DNA of 64,000 nucleotides, from NCBI RefSeq assembly GCF_017094485.1, contig NZ_CP064786.1, positions 372,001 through 436,000 on the forward strand. The letters are read 5' to 3'. Positions 15,735-25,013 of this stretch are shown here, piece by piece; within the stretch, counting starts at the first letter, position 1; every line of letters starts with the position of its first letter. The stretch is from Natranaeroarchaeum sulfidigenes (GTDB lineage: Archaea; Halobacteriota; Halobacteria; Halobacteriales; Natronoarchaeaceae). The notes under the pieces were generated by a model. It saw nothing but the letters and a program-made list of their open reading frames with translations. It made no database searches and had not been told where the DNA came from. A program made the position numbers and the translations under genes.

Positions 15735-17060
15735 ATGGCGCGACTGGAGGACTCCCTGACGATCGGCGACCTGACCCTGCGGAACCGCCTCTATCGCGCG
15801 CCGCTGCTCGAATGCGCGGGAAACGGCCCAGATGCAGTCGAGCAACTGATCGCCGACCTCGAACCGGGTGCGGCTTCGGGTGCGGGCCTGCTCTGTCAGG
15901 GTGCGACGATCGTCCGCGGGGAGGGCGGCTGTGCCGCGCCGGGGATGACCCGGGTTCACGACCCCGAATTTGTGGCCGGGTTGGCGAACCTCACCGATCG
16001 CATCCACGACCACGGCGCGCGGATTGCGATCCAGCTCGAATACGGCGGCCTGCGAAGCATGGAGACGTGGCACGCGGGCTACCGCGCCGACCATCCCGGA
16101 CTCTCACAGCTCGCGGTCTCGAAGCCACCGTGGCAACTGCGCGCGCTCGACCGGCTCGGCGTCGTCTCCTACGATCCCGACGTGATGACGACCGAGCAGG
16201 TGTACGCGCTCGCCGCCGACTTCGGCCGCTCGGCGGGCTATGCCGTCGATGCGGGGTACGACGCCATCCACCTGGCGGGCGCGAACATGGGGATCATCCA
16301 GCAGTTCCTCTCCCCGTTTTACAACCGACGAGACGACGAGTTCGGCGGCACGCTTCGGAACCGGACGCGCTTTCTCGAACTCGTCCACGACGAGATCCGA
16401 CGGCGGGCGGGCGACGTACCGATCCTGACTAAAGTTCCCGCCGAGACCGCCGCGCCGCGTGCCATCCAGCGGCATCTCACGCTGGAGGATGGCGTCGACA
16501 TCGCGGCGCGACTCGACGTGGTCGGCTTCGACGCCATCGTCCCCGTCGTCACGTCGACCTTCTGGGACATGAGCATCGTTCGCGGGGAGTACCCAGAGCG
16601 CGCCTGGGCCGACGAGGGGTTTCAGGACGGCTACACCGAGGCGTTCGGGAGCCGGTACCGCGCCCGCGCAGTTGCCCTGCTTAACCGTTTGCAAGCGCGG
16701 CGATTCGACTTCGAACCGGGCTGGAACGAGGCGTTCTGTCGCCGCGTTCGCGAGCGTGTCGATGTGCCGGTTCTCGCCGAGGGCGGGATCCGCGAGCGCG
16801 AGCAGATCGGGCGACTGCTCGGTGCTAACGGCACCGGGCCGGCCTGTGATGCGGTCGGAATGGCCCGACCCTTCTACGCCGAGCCACGGCTTCCCGCACG
16901 CCTGCTCGACGCCGACCCGGACTCGCGGGTGCTCTGTGAGAGCTGTAACAATTGTACGGTGCCACAGGCCACCGGCGCACCCGGCGTCTGCCGGACGCCC
17001 GAAATCCTGCGGCGACACGGCGAGTTACAGAAAGAGGGGGCGTACGAGCGCAGTGAGTAG
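15735..17060 (+). CDS. Old-yellow-enzyme-like NADH:flavin oxidoreductase with Fe-S cluster motif
   Basis: 441 residues. An FMN TIM-barrel reductase of the OYE family: LRNRLYRAPL at the N-terminus, QLEYGG, then the AGYDAIHLAGANMGIIQQFL block and SPFYNRRDDEFGG that bind FMN and substrate, and VLAEGGI. The C-terminus has CESCNNCTVPQATGAPGVC, a C-x2-C-x2-C-x11-C arrangement that fits the 4Fe-4S site of the dienoyl-CoA reductase and trimethylamine dehydrogenase subgroup. The usual C-terminal NAD domain of those enzymes is absent, so electrons must come from a partner. The substrate is unknown. Confidence 0.87.
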   Translation: MARLEDSLTIGDLTLRNRLYRAPLLECAGNGPDAVEQLIADLEPGAASGAGLLCQGATIVRGEGGCAAPGMTRVHDPEFVAGLANLTDRIHDHGARIAIQLEYGGLRSMETWHAGYRADHPGLSQLAVSKPPWQLRALDRLGVVSYDPDVMTTEQVYALAADFGRSAGYAVDAGYDAIHLAGANMGIIQQFLSPFYNRRDDEFGGTLRNRTRFLELVHDEIRRRAGDVPILTKVPAETAAPRAIQRHLTLEDGVDIAARLDVVGFDAIVPVVTSTFWDMSIVRGEYPERAWADEGFQDGYTEAFGSRYRARAVALLNRLQARRFDFEPGWNEAFCRRVRERVDVPVLAEGGIREREQIGRLLGANGTGPACDAVGMARPFYAEPRLPARLLDADPDSRVLCESCNNCTVPQATGAPGVCRTPEILRRHGELQKEGAYERSE

Positions 17061-17092
17061 AACGTATGTGCCCGGACCGTGTTGGTCCGCGT

Positions 17093-17536
17093 ATGCGAGT
17101 GAGCGTCATCGGCGGGAGCACCGTCGACACGCCCACGTACGAGCGGGCGCAACGACTCGGACAACTGCTGGCGGAACGCGGCCACACCGTCGTCTGCGGC
17201 GGCCTGACCGGCGTGATGGAAGCGGTCTGTCGGGGCGCACGCGAGGCCGACGGCGAGACGATCGGGATCCTGCCCGGCGAACACCGTGACGCCGCCAACG
17301 AGTACGTCACGACGCCGATCGCGACCGGACTGGGTGATGCCCGGAACGCCCTCGTTGTGCTCAATGGCGACGCCGCGATCGCTATCGACGGCAACATGGG
17401 AACGCTCTCGGAGATCGCACTCGCGCTCAATGCTGGCCTGCCCGTCGCCGGGCTGAATACTCACGACATCGAGGGTGTCGAGGCGGTCGACTCCCCCGAA
17501 GCGGCGGTCGAATACGTGGGATCGGCCCGGCGCTAG
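17093..17536 (+). CDS. SLOG/LOG-like Rossmann protein
   Basis: 147 residues from the ATG at 17093; an upstream ATG at 17066 would add nine residues of unlikely sequence. [25 protein letters not shown] and GILPGE are the marks of the SLOG superfamily (TIGR00725-like, related to lysine decarboxylase-like LOG proteins) that bind nucleotides or their derivatives. The LOG catalytic PGGxGTxxE is replaced by DGNMGTLSE, so phosphoribohydrolase activity is doubtful. The stop overlaps the convergent S14 gene by four bases (CTAG). Confidence 0.8.
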   Translation: MRVSVIGGSTVDTPTYERAQRLGQLLAERGHTVVCGGLTGVMEAVCRGAREADGETIGILPGEHRDAANEYVTTPIATGLGDARNALVVLNGDAAIAIDGNMGTLSEIALALNAGLPVAGLNTHDIEGVEAVDSPEAAVEYVGSARR

Positions 17537-17697
17537 TCGTACTTGCGAAAGCCCATATCACGGGCCATCTCGCGGAACGACTGCCGACAGAGCCAGATGT
17601 CGTACGTGCCGATCAGACCGTCCGTGCGACCTGTCGCGCGACACTCCTTCTGCTGGCCTGTGCGCTCGTCGGCCGTCTCCTCGGCTGTGTCAGTCAT
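17533..17697 (-). CDS. rps14: Ribosomal protein S14 (uS14), with two zinc cysteines replaced
   Basis: 54 residues. The core [19 protein letters not shown] and the RKYD end are those of the haloarchaeal small-subunit protein S14, which sits near the 3' major domain of 16S rRNA. The zinc-binding form has two C-x2-C knuckles. Here the first reads C-R-A-T and the second C-R-Q-S: the second cysteine of each is Thr or Ser, so a tetrahedral Cys4 zinc site cannot form. The gene stands alone, not in the spc-type ribosomal operon. It may be a zinc-free paralogue, as in bacterial C-minus S14, or the only copy of this lineage; the window cannot tell. Confidence 0.8.
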   Translation of the reverse strand: MTDTAEETADERTGQQKECRATGRTDGLIGTYDIWLCRQSFREMARDMGFRKYD

Positions 17698-17798
17698 ACA
17701 ACACCCTGCACGCTCCACAGGTTGAAAGAAGTTGCTAACAAAGAATGCAATATTAATAACTCTCTGGGGAGGATCGGGGACGACGCTTGGGAGAGCGA
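17698..17798. promoter_or_regulatory. Upstream region of the S14 gene
   Basis: An AT-rich block at 17748-17762 contains TATTAATA, a self-complementary octamer that could act as TATA box for the S14 gene on the minus strand with a leader of about 30 bases. An imperfect inverted repeat (GTTGCTAA at 17731-17738, TTAATAAC at 17753-17760, six of eight pairs) overlaps it and is only suggestive. Confidence 0.3.
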
Positions 17799-18854
17799 TC
17801 ACTCGACCGATTCGCCCCGTATGATCGTGTCCGCGACGTCCAGTTCGGTCGCCCGTCTGACGACTGCCCGGACGGGATCCTCGGTGCCGGAGAGGTTGTC
17901 CGAGTCGCCGTCGAGAACGACCATCGATGCCTCCCGGCCCGGTTCGATACATCCGCAGTTGCGGCCCGTGATCTCCGCGCCGTTGACCGTCGCCATCCGG
18001 AGCACGTCCCGGGTGCTCACGTCGAACGTTTTCGCAGTAAAGGCCATCTCCCGGAACATCGACGGCTGGTTGAGCATCACGTTGTCGGTCCCGAGCGCGA
18101 CGGTCGTGTGAGCGAGTAGTTCCGAGAGCGGCGCTTTGCCGACGTCGAGGACGGCGTTAGCCCGTGGGCAGACGGCGATCGGGACCTCCTGTTCTGCGAC
18201 CCGTTCGAGGTGTTCCTCCTCGGCGTGGACCATGTGGACGAGCAGCTCCGGCTCGAGATCCAATGCGGGATGGATATCCGTCGCGTCGGGTTCACCCGCG
18301 TGGATGGCGAAGGGCTTTCCGGTCGCCGCGACTGCCGCCCGCCGTTCCTCGAAGTCCTCATCGTTCGCACCGCTGGCTCCGTAGCCGTCGGCGTAGTCGA
18401 GCACCGCCGGCTCCTCGCTCCCGAAAATGAACGGCTCGATCCGTCTGTCCACTGCAGCCTCGCGCAACACGCGTGCGCCCTCGATGCCGAACTCCCGGAA
18501 ATCGAGCACCGATGCGGTCCCCGTCCGCTCCATAAAGCGGAGGGTCCGGCCGATCGCCCTGACGTGTTCGTCACGATCGGCAGCGGCCAGTCGTCGGTGT
18601 TTCAGGCTGTCGGGCGGAACGACCGCCTCGGTCAGGGAGAGCCCGACCGCCGCCTCCTTCGCGATCGAATCCCCGAGGTGGGTGTGTGCGTTGACGAACG
18701 ACGGCACCACGATATCCGTCGAATCGACGGACGTCTCTTCGACCGCCGTGATCCGTCCATCCTCGACGAGAACACGTCCACGAACCGGCTCGAACGACCG
18801 CCCCGTCAGAATGGTTCCCTCGATCTGTTTCACACGTGATTTTCTCTGATGCAT
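17799..18854 (-). CDS. Amidohydrolase, chlorohydrolase/deaminase type
   Basis: 351 residues. A metal-dependent TIM-barrel hydrolase of the TRZ/ATZ group: NAHTHLGD (metal histidines near residues 56-58), [21 protein letters not shown] and LGTDNVMLN (catalytic aspartate) in the usual order. The family deaminates or dechlorinates purine-, triazine- or nucleoside-like compounds. At 351 residues it is shorter than the typical 420-450, with the N- and C-terminal beta-sandwich trimmed but both present. A GTG at 18833 is an alternative start. It is divergent from truA. Confidence 0.83.
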   Translation of the reverse strand: MHQRKSRVKQIEGTILTGRSFEPVRGRVLVEDGRITAVEETSVDSTDIVVPSFVNAHTHLGDSIAKEAAVGLSLTEAVVPPDSLKHRRLAAADRDEHVRAIGRTLRFMERTGTASVLDFREFGIEGARVLREAAVDRRIEPFIFGSEEPAVLDYADGYGASGANDEDFEERRAAVAATGKPFAIHAGEPDATDIHPALDLEPELLVHMVHAEEEHLERVAEQEVPIAVCPRANAVLDVGKAPLSELLAHTTVALGTDNVMLNQPSMFREMAFTAKTFDVSTRDVLRMATVNGAEITGRNCGCIEPGREASMVVLDGDSDNLSGTEDPVRAVVRRATELDVADTIIRGESVE

Positions 18855-18931
18855 CTATTATACACTTCCGGACGCGGGTGCGTGACCGCCCACCGCAACG
18901 GCCAAACCGTTTCCGCCGGAACGGTGCGGTG

Positions 18932-19765
18932 ATGCGCGCATATCGGATCGCCTACGACGGTCGCCCCTACTACGGCTTCCAGCGCCAGCCCGACGTCCCG
19001 ACCGTCGAGGACGCTATTTTCGACGCCCTGGATGCGCTCGATGTCTTCACTGGGGAGAAACCGGCGAGCTACGCGGCGGCGGGCCGCACCGACGCGGGCG
19101 TCTCCGCGCTCGCCCAGACCATCGCGTTCGAGGCTCCAGACTGGCTCTCGCCCGCCGCGCTGAACAGCGAACTCCCCGCGACCGTCCGGGCGTGGGCAAG
19201 CTCCGACGTTCCGGACGGATTTCACGCGACTCATCACGCGACCCAGCGCCGGTACACGTACCACCTGCACGCGCCCGAAGCGGACGCCGCACTGGCGCGT
19301 GAAGCCATTCAACGGCTCTCGGGTGGCCACGACTTCCACAACCTGACGCCCGACGACGACGGGACCGTCAGGACGCTCCAGGTCCACCTCGCCGTCGACG
19401 GTCCGTTTTTCGTCCTGACGGTTTCAGCGGGCGGGTTCGCCCGCCAGCTCGTCCGACGACTCGTCTCACTGGTCGCCGCGGTAGCACGGGACAAGCGCCC
19501 GCTTGGGGATGTCGAGCGCGTGCTTGCTGAGGAGCCGCTGGACGGACCCCGCGGCGTTGCCCCCGCGCCAGCCCAGCCCCTGGTGCTCGCAGGGGTGACC
19601 TACGGCCCGAGCGATGCGCTGCCGGATGGCATCGGTTTCGACGTCGATGTCGAGGCTGCCGAGAGCGCCCGGCAGGTCTTTGAGGCGGCGCGCGTCGAGC
19701 ATGTCACGGCGGGCCGAGTAGCGGGACAACTCGTCGCAGGTGTTGACGCCGCGATCGACGACTGA
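18932..19765 (+). CDS. truA: tRNA pseudouridine(38-40) synthase
   Basis: 277 residues. Isomerises uridines in the anticodon stem-loop of many tRNAs. The catalytic aspartate is D54 in AAAGRTDAGVSA, followed by the family blocks ATHHATQRRYTYHLH and FARQLVRRLVSLV. I chose the ATG at 18932 because MRAYRIAYDGRPYYGFQRQ is the conserved first strand; 32 upstream codons are not family-like. The C-terminus has about 60 extra residues beyond the bacterial end, common in haloarchaea. Confidence 0.93.
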   Translation: MRAYRIAYDGRPYYGFQRQPDVPTVEDAIFDALDALDVFTGEKPASYAAAGRTDAGVSALAQTIAFEAPDWLSPAALNSELPATVRAWASSDVPDGFHATHHATQRRYTYHLHAPEADAALAREAIQRLSGGHDFHNLTPDDDGTVRTLQVHLAVDGPFFVLTVSAGGFARQLVRRLVSLVAAVARDKRPLGDVERVLAEEPLDGPRGVAPAPAQPLVLAGVTYGPSDALPDGIGFDVDVEAAESARQVFEAARVEHVTAGRVAGQLVAGVDAAIDD

Positions 19766-19847
19766 CTCGGGTTGTGGCCCTGTTCAGCAGTTCTCCGTCC
19801 AGATTCCCCGCCGACTGCCGGGAGTCTTCCACACAACTCAGCGGGGA

Positions 19848-21554
19848 TCACTCGATCACCTCAACTGTAATCTCGAACCGTGCGCCGCCGGATTCGCTTT
19901 CGGTACACTCGATCGTCCAGCCGTGAGCCGTGACGATTTCACCGACGATCGCGAGCCCAAAGCCGGTTCCATCCTGATTGGTGGTAACCCCTGACTCGAA
20001 GACCTCATCTCTGATATCCTCGGGGATACCGGGGCCGTTATCCTCGATATACACGCCGGTGTCGTCCGCCAGCGCACCGACCCGGATCGTTACATCCTTC
20101 CCACCGTGTTCGATGCCGTTCCGAAACAGGTTCTCCAAGAGTTGTTGCAAGCGGTCAGGATCGGCAGTGATCGTCGGGTTCTCCTCCACTACGAGCGTCG
20201 CCTCGCGCTGGTCAATCATCTGCCAGCCGTCCTGAGCGACAGTCCTCAACGACACCGGCCCGGTCTCGTCAATCAACTGTCCTTCCCGGGCCAGTACGAG
20301 TAGGTCATCGATCAGCCGCTCCATCCGCGCCAGCGTCACCGTGAGCGCGTCGGCGGCATCATCGATGGTTGCCAGCGTCTCGGTACCAAGGGGCTCGTAG
20401 CTGCCATCCTCGTTTTTTGCAGCCTCGAACAGCTCACTGATGATCTGGCTGTTGCCCTGGGCGACGTTCAACGGGTTCCGGAGGTCGTGAGAGACCATCC
20501 CCGTGAACGATTCGAGGCGATCGTTCTGTGCTTCGAGCTGCTGGCGATACCGCTCCTGTTCGGTGATGTCGTTGAAGATGATCAACTGGCCGAGGTTGGC
20601 CTGGCTCGCACTGAATGGGTTGGTTTTTGGCTGATAGTATCTGGTCTCGCCATCCTGTTGTCGTTCGATTACCGTTTCGGTCGTGATGCCGGCTGCCAGA
20701 TCCGGGAGTTCTTGCTCCAGGTTCTTCCCAATAGCGGCCCTCAGCTCCGGGAACAGTGTTTCCGCGCGCCGATTGTAATCTCGGATTTCGAGGTCATCAC
20801 CGATCACAATCACCGGGTCGTCGTACCGACCGGCCAGCTGGATCGTCTCGAAACGGTCCATGTACACGTACAGCACGCCGACCGAAAAGAGCGCAACACC
20901 GAGTGCCGAGTAGGTTAGATCCACCAGTTGTGGATACACGAAGCCACCAATATCGAACGTAACCGGCAGCGCGGTCAGTCCGACAAGAACGACAAACGGT
21001 CTGGTGTCGTAATCGACCTGTGCAAACAGCTCAAACAGCATGAAGATCCCGACGACGGCAAGCGAGTAGGCCAGCCCCATCGACAGCCAGTGGATCACGC
21101 CGTGCTGGATCATCAGATGTGAAAACGGGTCGGTTGTCATCGCCGCGGTAAAATACAGCCCGTGGACTGGGTTCGTGACCTTCACCGTGACGATACCGAG
21201 ATAGACAGCAATGGCGATTCTCTGATACGTTCGGCTGTGGTGGAGTGCCCGTCCGGTGTAGGCCGAACAGAAGTAGAGCCATGGCCCAACCGTTGCGAGC
21301 CCGACGATCAGCCCCAGCATGTAGAACCCATACTGAATCCTGGCTGTCGGCCCGACGAGATATCCCACGTGAAACGCCGCCCACAGCCCGCTCGTCGCCA
21401 GCAGGGCAACAAGACTGCGGCGGGTGTCACGGTCGGCAATCCGACGAGCGCGACGAATACTGACAACGCAGATGAGCGCCGCTGCTGTAAATGCAGTCAG
21501 ATATATCTCAAACAGGGGCAACTGGGTTACAAGTGAGGAGAGAGGCTCAATCAT
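19848..21554 (-). CDS. Seven-transmembrane sensor histidine kinase with PAS domain
   Basis: 568 residues from the ATG at 21554, which puts MIEPLSSLVTQLPLFEIYLT before the first helix; 83 upstream codons in frame are rich in Cys/Arg and unlikely. About seven transmembrane helices fill residues 15-235 (the 7TM histidine kinase N-terminal region), then a PAS domain (about 240-340), a HisKA dimerisation helix with the phosphoacceptor in VSHDLRNPLN, and an HATPase domain with the N box (LFRNGIEHG), DNGPGIP and GTGFGLAIV. No response regulator gene is adjacent, so its partner is elsewhere. The sensed signal is unknown. Confidence 0.88.
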   Translation of the reverse strand: MIEPLSSLVTQLPLFEIYLTAFTAAALICVVSIRRARRIADRDTRRSLVALLATSGLWAAFHVGYLVGPTARIQYGFYMLGLIVGLATVGPWLYFCSAYTGRALHHSRTYQRIAIAVYLGIVTVKVTNPVHGLYFTAAMTTDPFSHLMIQHGVIHWLSMGLAYSLAVVGIFMLFELFAQVDYDTRPFVVLVGLTALPVTFDIGGFVYPQLVDLTYSALGVALFSVGVLYVYMDRFETIQLAGRYDDPVIVIGDDLEIRDYNRRAETLFPELRAAIGKNLEQELPDLAAGITTETVIERQQDGETRYYQPKTNPFSASQANLGQLIIFNDITEQERYRQQLEAQNDRLESFTGMVSHDLRNPLNVAQGNSQIISELFEAAKNEDGSYEPLGTETLATIDDAADALTVTLARMERLIDDLLVLAREGQLIDETGPVSLRTVAQDGWQMIDQREATLVVEENPTITADPDRLQQLLENLFRNGIEHGGKDVTIRVGALADDTGVYIEDNGPGIPEDIRDEVFESGVTTNQDGTGFGLAIVGEIVTAHGWTIECTESESGGARFEITVEVIE

Positions 21555-21738
21555 CCAACAGAGAAGAGTAATAGCTCGGATAGTGAATAACCACTGGTCC
21601 GAGCCAGGATTTCGAAGACAGGCACACTGTAGTCCGACCCGGAGGCCGGCTGTTGGAAAACGTTGATACAGAACCACTGGACCCCTGCGGCACCGCCGGA
21701 GGGCAACGATTTTGTGACCACACGCCGTCGGCGGGCAC

Positions 21739-21969
21739 ATGAACCGGTCACCCGAGGAGTACGGCGCGTACTGGCGCGCATCGCTGTTCATCACGGCGGG
21801 CACGCTCCTCGCGGTGGGGGGCTATCACTTCGTCGGGCCGCTGTTTCGCGACCCCGGACTCGGCACGACGCTCTTTGGCTGGCTGCTGTTCGGTCTCTTC
21901 CTGACGGTTGGATGCTACTTCGCGGTGCTCGGTCTGGCGCGAACGATCGAAGTCGCCGGGGGTCGCTGA
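21739..21969 (+). CDS. Small two-helix membrane protein
   Basis: 76 residues with two hydrophobic segments (about 14-33 and 45-67) separated by a short loop with R-D-P-G. It reads like a conserved haloarchaeal integral membrane protein of unknown function. The gene is divergent from the histidine kinase and 87 bases upstream of pepF. Confidence 0.6.
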   Translation: MNRSPEEYGAYWRASLFITAGTLLAVGGYHFVGPLFRDPGLGTTLFGWLLFGLFLTVGCYFAVLGLARTIEVAGGR

Positions 21970-22056
21970 GCAGTCGCCGTGTGATCCCCCGAAAACCGGA
22001 GATTCCACCACCTTGGCAACAGAATTTTGACGTATCGCGCCGAACTACCCAGCAGA

Positions 22057-23847
22057 ATGAGTTCCGTACCGGACCGTTCGGAGATCGACGAGGAGTACAA
22101 GTGGGATCTCGAAAGCATCTACGCAACCGACGAGGAGTGGGAGGCAGCCTACGAGACGGTCGAGGAGCGCATCGACGATCTGGCGAGCTACGAGGGGCAG
22201 GTCGTCGAGGACGGTACGATCCTGCTGGAGTTTCTTGAGCTATACGAGTCGGTGATGCGAGACGTCCAGCAGATCGCCGCGTACGCGCGGATGCGCCGGG
22301 ACGAGGATACCCGCGATCAGGAGTATCAGGCGATGACGACGCGCTCGCAGTCGCTCGCGGCCGACGCCTCCAGTGCAGCAAGCTTTCTGGAGCCGGAACT
22401 CCAGTCTCTCGACGACGATGAACTCGACGCCCTGATCGACTCCGAGCCCGAACTCGACGTCTACGAGCACTACATCGACGACGTGGTCCGGATGCGCGAG
22501 CACACCCGCTCGGCGGAGATCGAGGGACTGCTCGCGGATCTCTCGGAGGTTACTGGCGCGTCCGGCGAGATATACAACATCCTCACGAACGCCGACGTGG
22601 AGTTCCCGACCGTCGAGGACCCTGACGGTGAGGCCGTCGAGATCTCGCTGGCGAACTTCACCAATCTGCAGAAAGATCCCGACCGCGAGTTCCGCCGCGA
22701 GGTCTACGAACAGTTCTACGACGAGTGGGAGGGGATTCGCAATACGGTGGCGACATCTTATCGTAACAGCGTGAAAGCCGACGTGAAACTCGCTCGCGCG
22801 CGCAACTACGAGACGGCTCGTGAGGCCGCGATGGACGGCCCGAACGTCCCCGTCGAGGTCTATGACAACCTCGTGGAGACGGTTCGTGACAATCTCGACA
22901 AAGTCCACCGCCACGCCGAATTGAAACGTCGGGCGCTGGACGTCGACGAGCTCCGGATGTGGGATCTGTACATGCCGATGACCGAGACCGAGAGCCCCGA
23001 TCTGGAGTACGAGCAGGCCCGCGAGCACGTCGTCGAGGCGCTGGGCGCGCTCGGCGAGGAGTACCAGTCCCGCGTCGCGGAGGGACTGGATTCGCGCTGG
23101 GTCGACGTCTACGAGAATCGCGGAAAGCAGAGCGGGGCGTACTCCGGCGGTACGTACGACACCCAGCCGTTCATCCTGATGAACTATCAGGACGACGTCT
23201 CCTCGATGTTCACGCTGGCCCACGAACTGGGCCATTCGATGCACTCGCAGTACACCAGCGAAAACCAGCCCTACGTCTACAGCAGCTACGAGATCTTCAC
23301 CGCGGAAGTCGCGAGTACGGTCAACGAGTCCCTGCTCACTCGCCATCTGCTCGATACCGTCGAAGACCCACAGCTCAGACGACACATCCTCAACGAGTAT
23401 CTCGAACGCTTCCGGTCGACGCTGTACCGACAGACCATGTTCGCGGACTTCGAACATCGGGCCCACGAGATCGTCGAGGACGGCGGCGCGCTCACGCCGG
23501 ACCGGCTCGACGAACTGTACGGCGACCTCAAGGCGGAGTTCTACGAGCCCGCGGCGATCGACGACCGGATCGCCCGGGAGTGGATGCGGATCCCCCACTT
23601 CTACCGGGCCTACTACGTCTACCAGTACAGTACGGGGATTAGCGCGGCAGTCGCGCTCGCCAACAGTATCGTCGAGGAGGGCCAGCCAGCTGTTGACCGG
23701 TATCTCGGCTTCCTCGAACAGGGCTCGCGCCAGTACCCGCTCGAACTGCTCGCCGATGCGGGCGTCGATATGTCCTCGCCCGACCCGATAGAAGCTGCAC
23801 TCTCGACGTACGACGAGCACTTAGCGGAGTTCGAGGCACTACTCTAA
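22057..23847 (+). CDS. pepF: Oligoendopeptidase F
   Basis: 596 residues. A cytoplasmic M3-family zinc metallopeptidase that cuts peptides of about 6-20 residues. The gluzincin motif HELGHSMHSQ starts at H389 with H393, and the third ligand fits the downstream glutamate in EVASTVNE. The N-terminal helical domain and the late GISAAVALANSIVEEG are typical of PepF, and the length agrees with the family. Start at 22057 gives MSSVPDRSEIDEEYKWDLES. It ends nine bases inside the convergent TrmB-type gene. Confidence 0.94.
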   Translation: MSSVPDRSEIDEEYKWDLESIYATDEEWEAAYETVEERIDDLASYEGQVVEDGTILLEFLELYESVMRDVQQIAAYARMRRDEDTRDQEYQAMTTRSQSLAADASSAASFLEPELQSLDDDELDALIDSEPELDVYEHYIDDVVRMREHTRSAEIEGLLADLSEVTGASGEIYNILTNADVEFPTVEDPDGEAVEISLANFTNLQKDPDREFRREVYEQFYDEWEGIRNTVATSYRNSVKADVKLARARNYETAREAAMDGPNVPVEVYDNLVETVRDNLDKVHRHAELKRRALDVDELRMWDLYMPMTETESPDLEYEQAREHVVEALGALGEEYQSRVAEGLDSRWVDVYENRGKQSGAYSGGTYDTQPFILMNYQDDVSSMFTLAHELGHSMHSQYTSENQPYVYSSYEIFTAEVASTVNESLLTRHLLDTVEDPQLRRHILNEYLERFRSTLYRQTMFADFEHRAHEIVEDGGALTPDRLDELYGDLKAEFYEPAAIDDRIAREWMRIPHFYRAYYVYQYSTGISAAVALANSIVEEGQPAVDRYLGFLEQGSRQYPLELLADAGVDMSSPDPIEAALSTYDEHLAEFEALL

Positions 23848-24912
23848 TCTGACCGTCTCGGCCTCGAAGTCCTCGATGAACGCGCCGCTCCCTCCCACGG
23901 AGACCGATTCCCCGTCGTCGTCGAGTGTGAACGCGCTTTCGACCGGGAACGAGTTCGTCGCCGGTTTGACCATCCCCTGCCGGACCGAGACGATCGGTCC
24001 CTGGATCGTCTCCGTGTCGGTTTCCGACCCGACCGTCCGCCCCGTAGCGATTGCCGTGACAGTCTCTCCCTGATTCGACCGTAGCGCGGCCTGCAAGACG
24101 GCGTGACGGAAGCTCGTGAACGTTTTGGGGAGCTCGATCGGCCCGCCGACATAAAGTTCTCTGGCGATCGGCCAGTAGTTACCGAAGAACGACCCGACGA
24201 TCACCGGAACGAGTTGCTGCTGGACGAGCGAGATGGCGTTTGCCTCGGCGTTCGACGCCGACAGCATCTCGTTCGGGGCAATCAGTCCGAACTCCGCATC
24301 CACGGTGATGATCATCGGGGCGCGGGCCTGCCAGGAACGCACAGCGCTGGCGACACCGTCGAGCTGTTCGACCGGCGTCTCTTCGGCTTCGGGTCCACTC
24401 AGAAGGAGCAGTACCATCACGTCCCGCTCGACCGTCTCGACGAGCGTCGAACGAAGCGAGGACAGCAACGAGGGAGGCAAGATCAGCGTCACCTCTTCTT
24501 CGGCACGTTCCAGTAGCGTCTCGATCCGCTTGAGAACTGTCGACCGGGACTTGATCACCTCGAACTGTTTGATCGACTCCTCGGTGCTGGTAAACCGCCG
24601 TTCGAGTTCTGGCTCCATCGTGTCGAGCGTCCCCGAGAGCTGCTCGATGACGTCCTCTGGAGCGATTGCGCGTATCTTCGTCGGTACTTCGTGATCTTTG
24701 ACCTCGACGAAGCCCCGCTCGTCGAGCTCTTCGCTGATACTGTAGACGTATCGTTTCGAGACATCCGCCTCATCGGCGATCTCGCTTGCCTTCGCCTCGC
24801 CGCGCTCGAGAATCGCCAGATACGTGTCGATCTCTTTTTCGGATAGGCCGAACTGTTCTAGCAGGTCTTCGAGTCCCCGTCCATCCATATTAACTGTGAA
24901 GTATTTGCTCAT
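23839..24912 (-). CDS. TrmB-family sugar-sensing transcriptional regulator
   Basis: 357 residues. The N-terminal winged helix (LSEKEIDTYLAILERGEAKA, then SEIADEADVSKRYVYSI) is the TrmB DNA-binding domain; the helical linker at about 85-125 and the C-terminal sugar-binding domain (residues about 130-357) complete the TrmB layout, including a RELYVGGPIEL stretch. TrmB proteins of Thermococcales and Halobacterium respond to maltose, trehalose or glucose. Its neighbours are a GH13 amylase, a GH15 glucoamylase and a maltose-type ABC importer, so it is the likely local regulator. An alternative ATG at 24888 would remove eight residues. Confidence 0.88.
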   Translation of the reverse strand: MSKYFTVNMDGRGLEDLLEQFGLSEKEIDTYLAILERGEAKASEIADEADVSKRYVYSISEELDERGFVEVKDHEVPTKIRAIAPEDVIEQLSGTLDTMEPELERRFTSTEESIKQFEVIKSRSTVLKRIETLLERAEEEVTLILPPSLLSSLRSTLVETVERDVMVLLLLSGPEAEETPVEQLDGVASAVRSWQARAPMIITVDAEFGLIAPNEMLSASNAEANAISLVQQQLVPVIVGSFFGNYWPIARELYVGGPIELPKTFTSFRHAVLQAALRSNQGETVTAIATGRTVGSETDTETIQGPIVSVRQGMVKPATNSFPVESAFTLDDDGESVSVGGSGAFIEDFEAETVRLE

Positions 24913-25013
24913 CAGCCAACTTAAAGATAGGCGGCTTCCGGCTGATCGGCCAGCACGGTACCGACTCGGACGTCAGTGGTCGCCAGCGCCGAAGTCCCAA
25001 ACGAATCAACCGT

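Noticed and set aside
17731-17760. Imperfect inverted repeat upstream of the S14 gene as a zinc-regulator operator
   Set aside because: Only six of eight pairs match, spacing differs from the dyad at 7064, and the AT-rich TATA context makes such matches likely by chance.
22240-23820. Long minus-strand frame of 526 codons opposite pepF
   Set aside because: It lies entirely within pepF, has no recognisable motif, and is explained by high-G+C codon bias that opens antisense frames.
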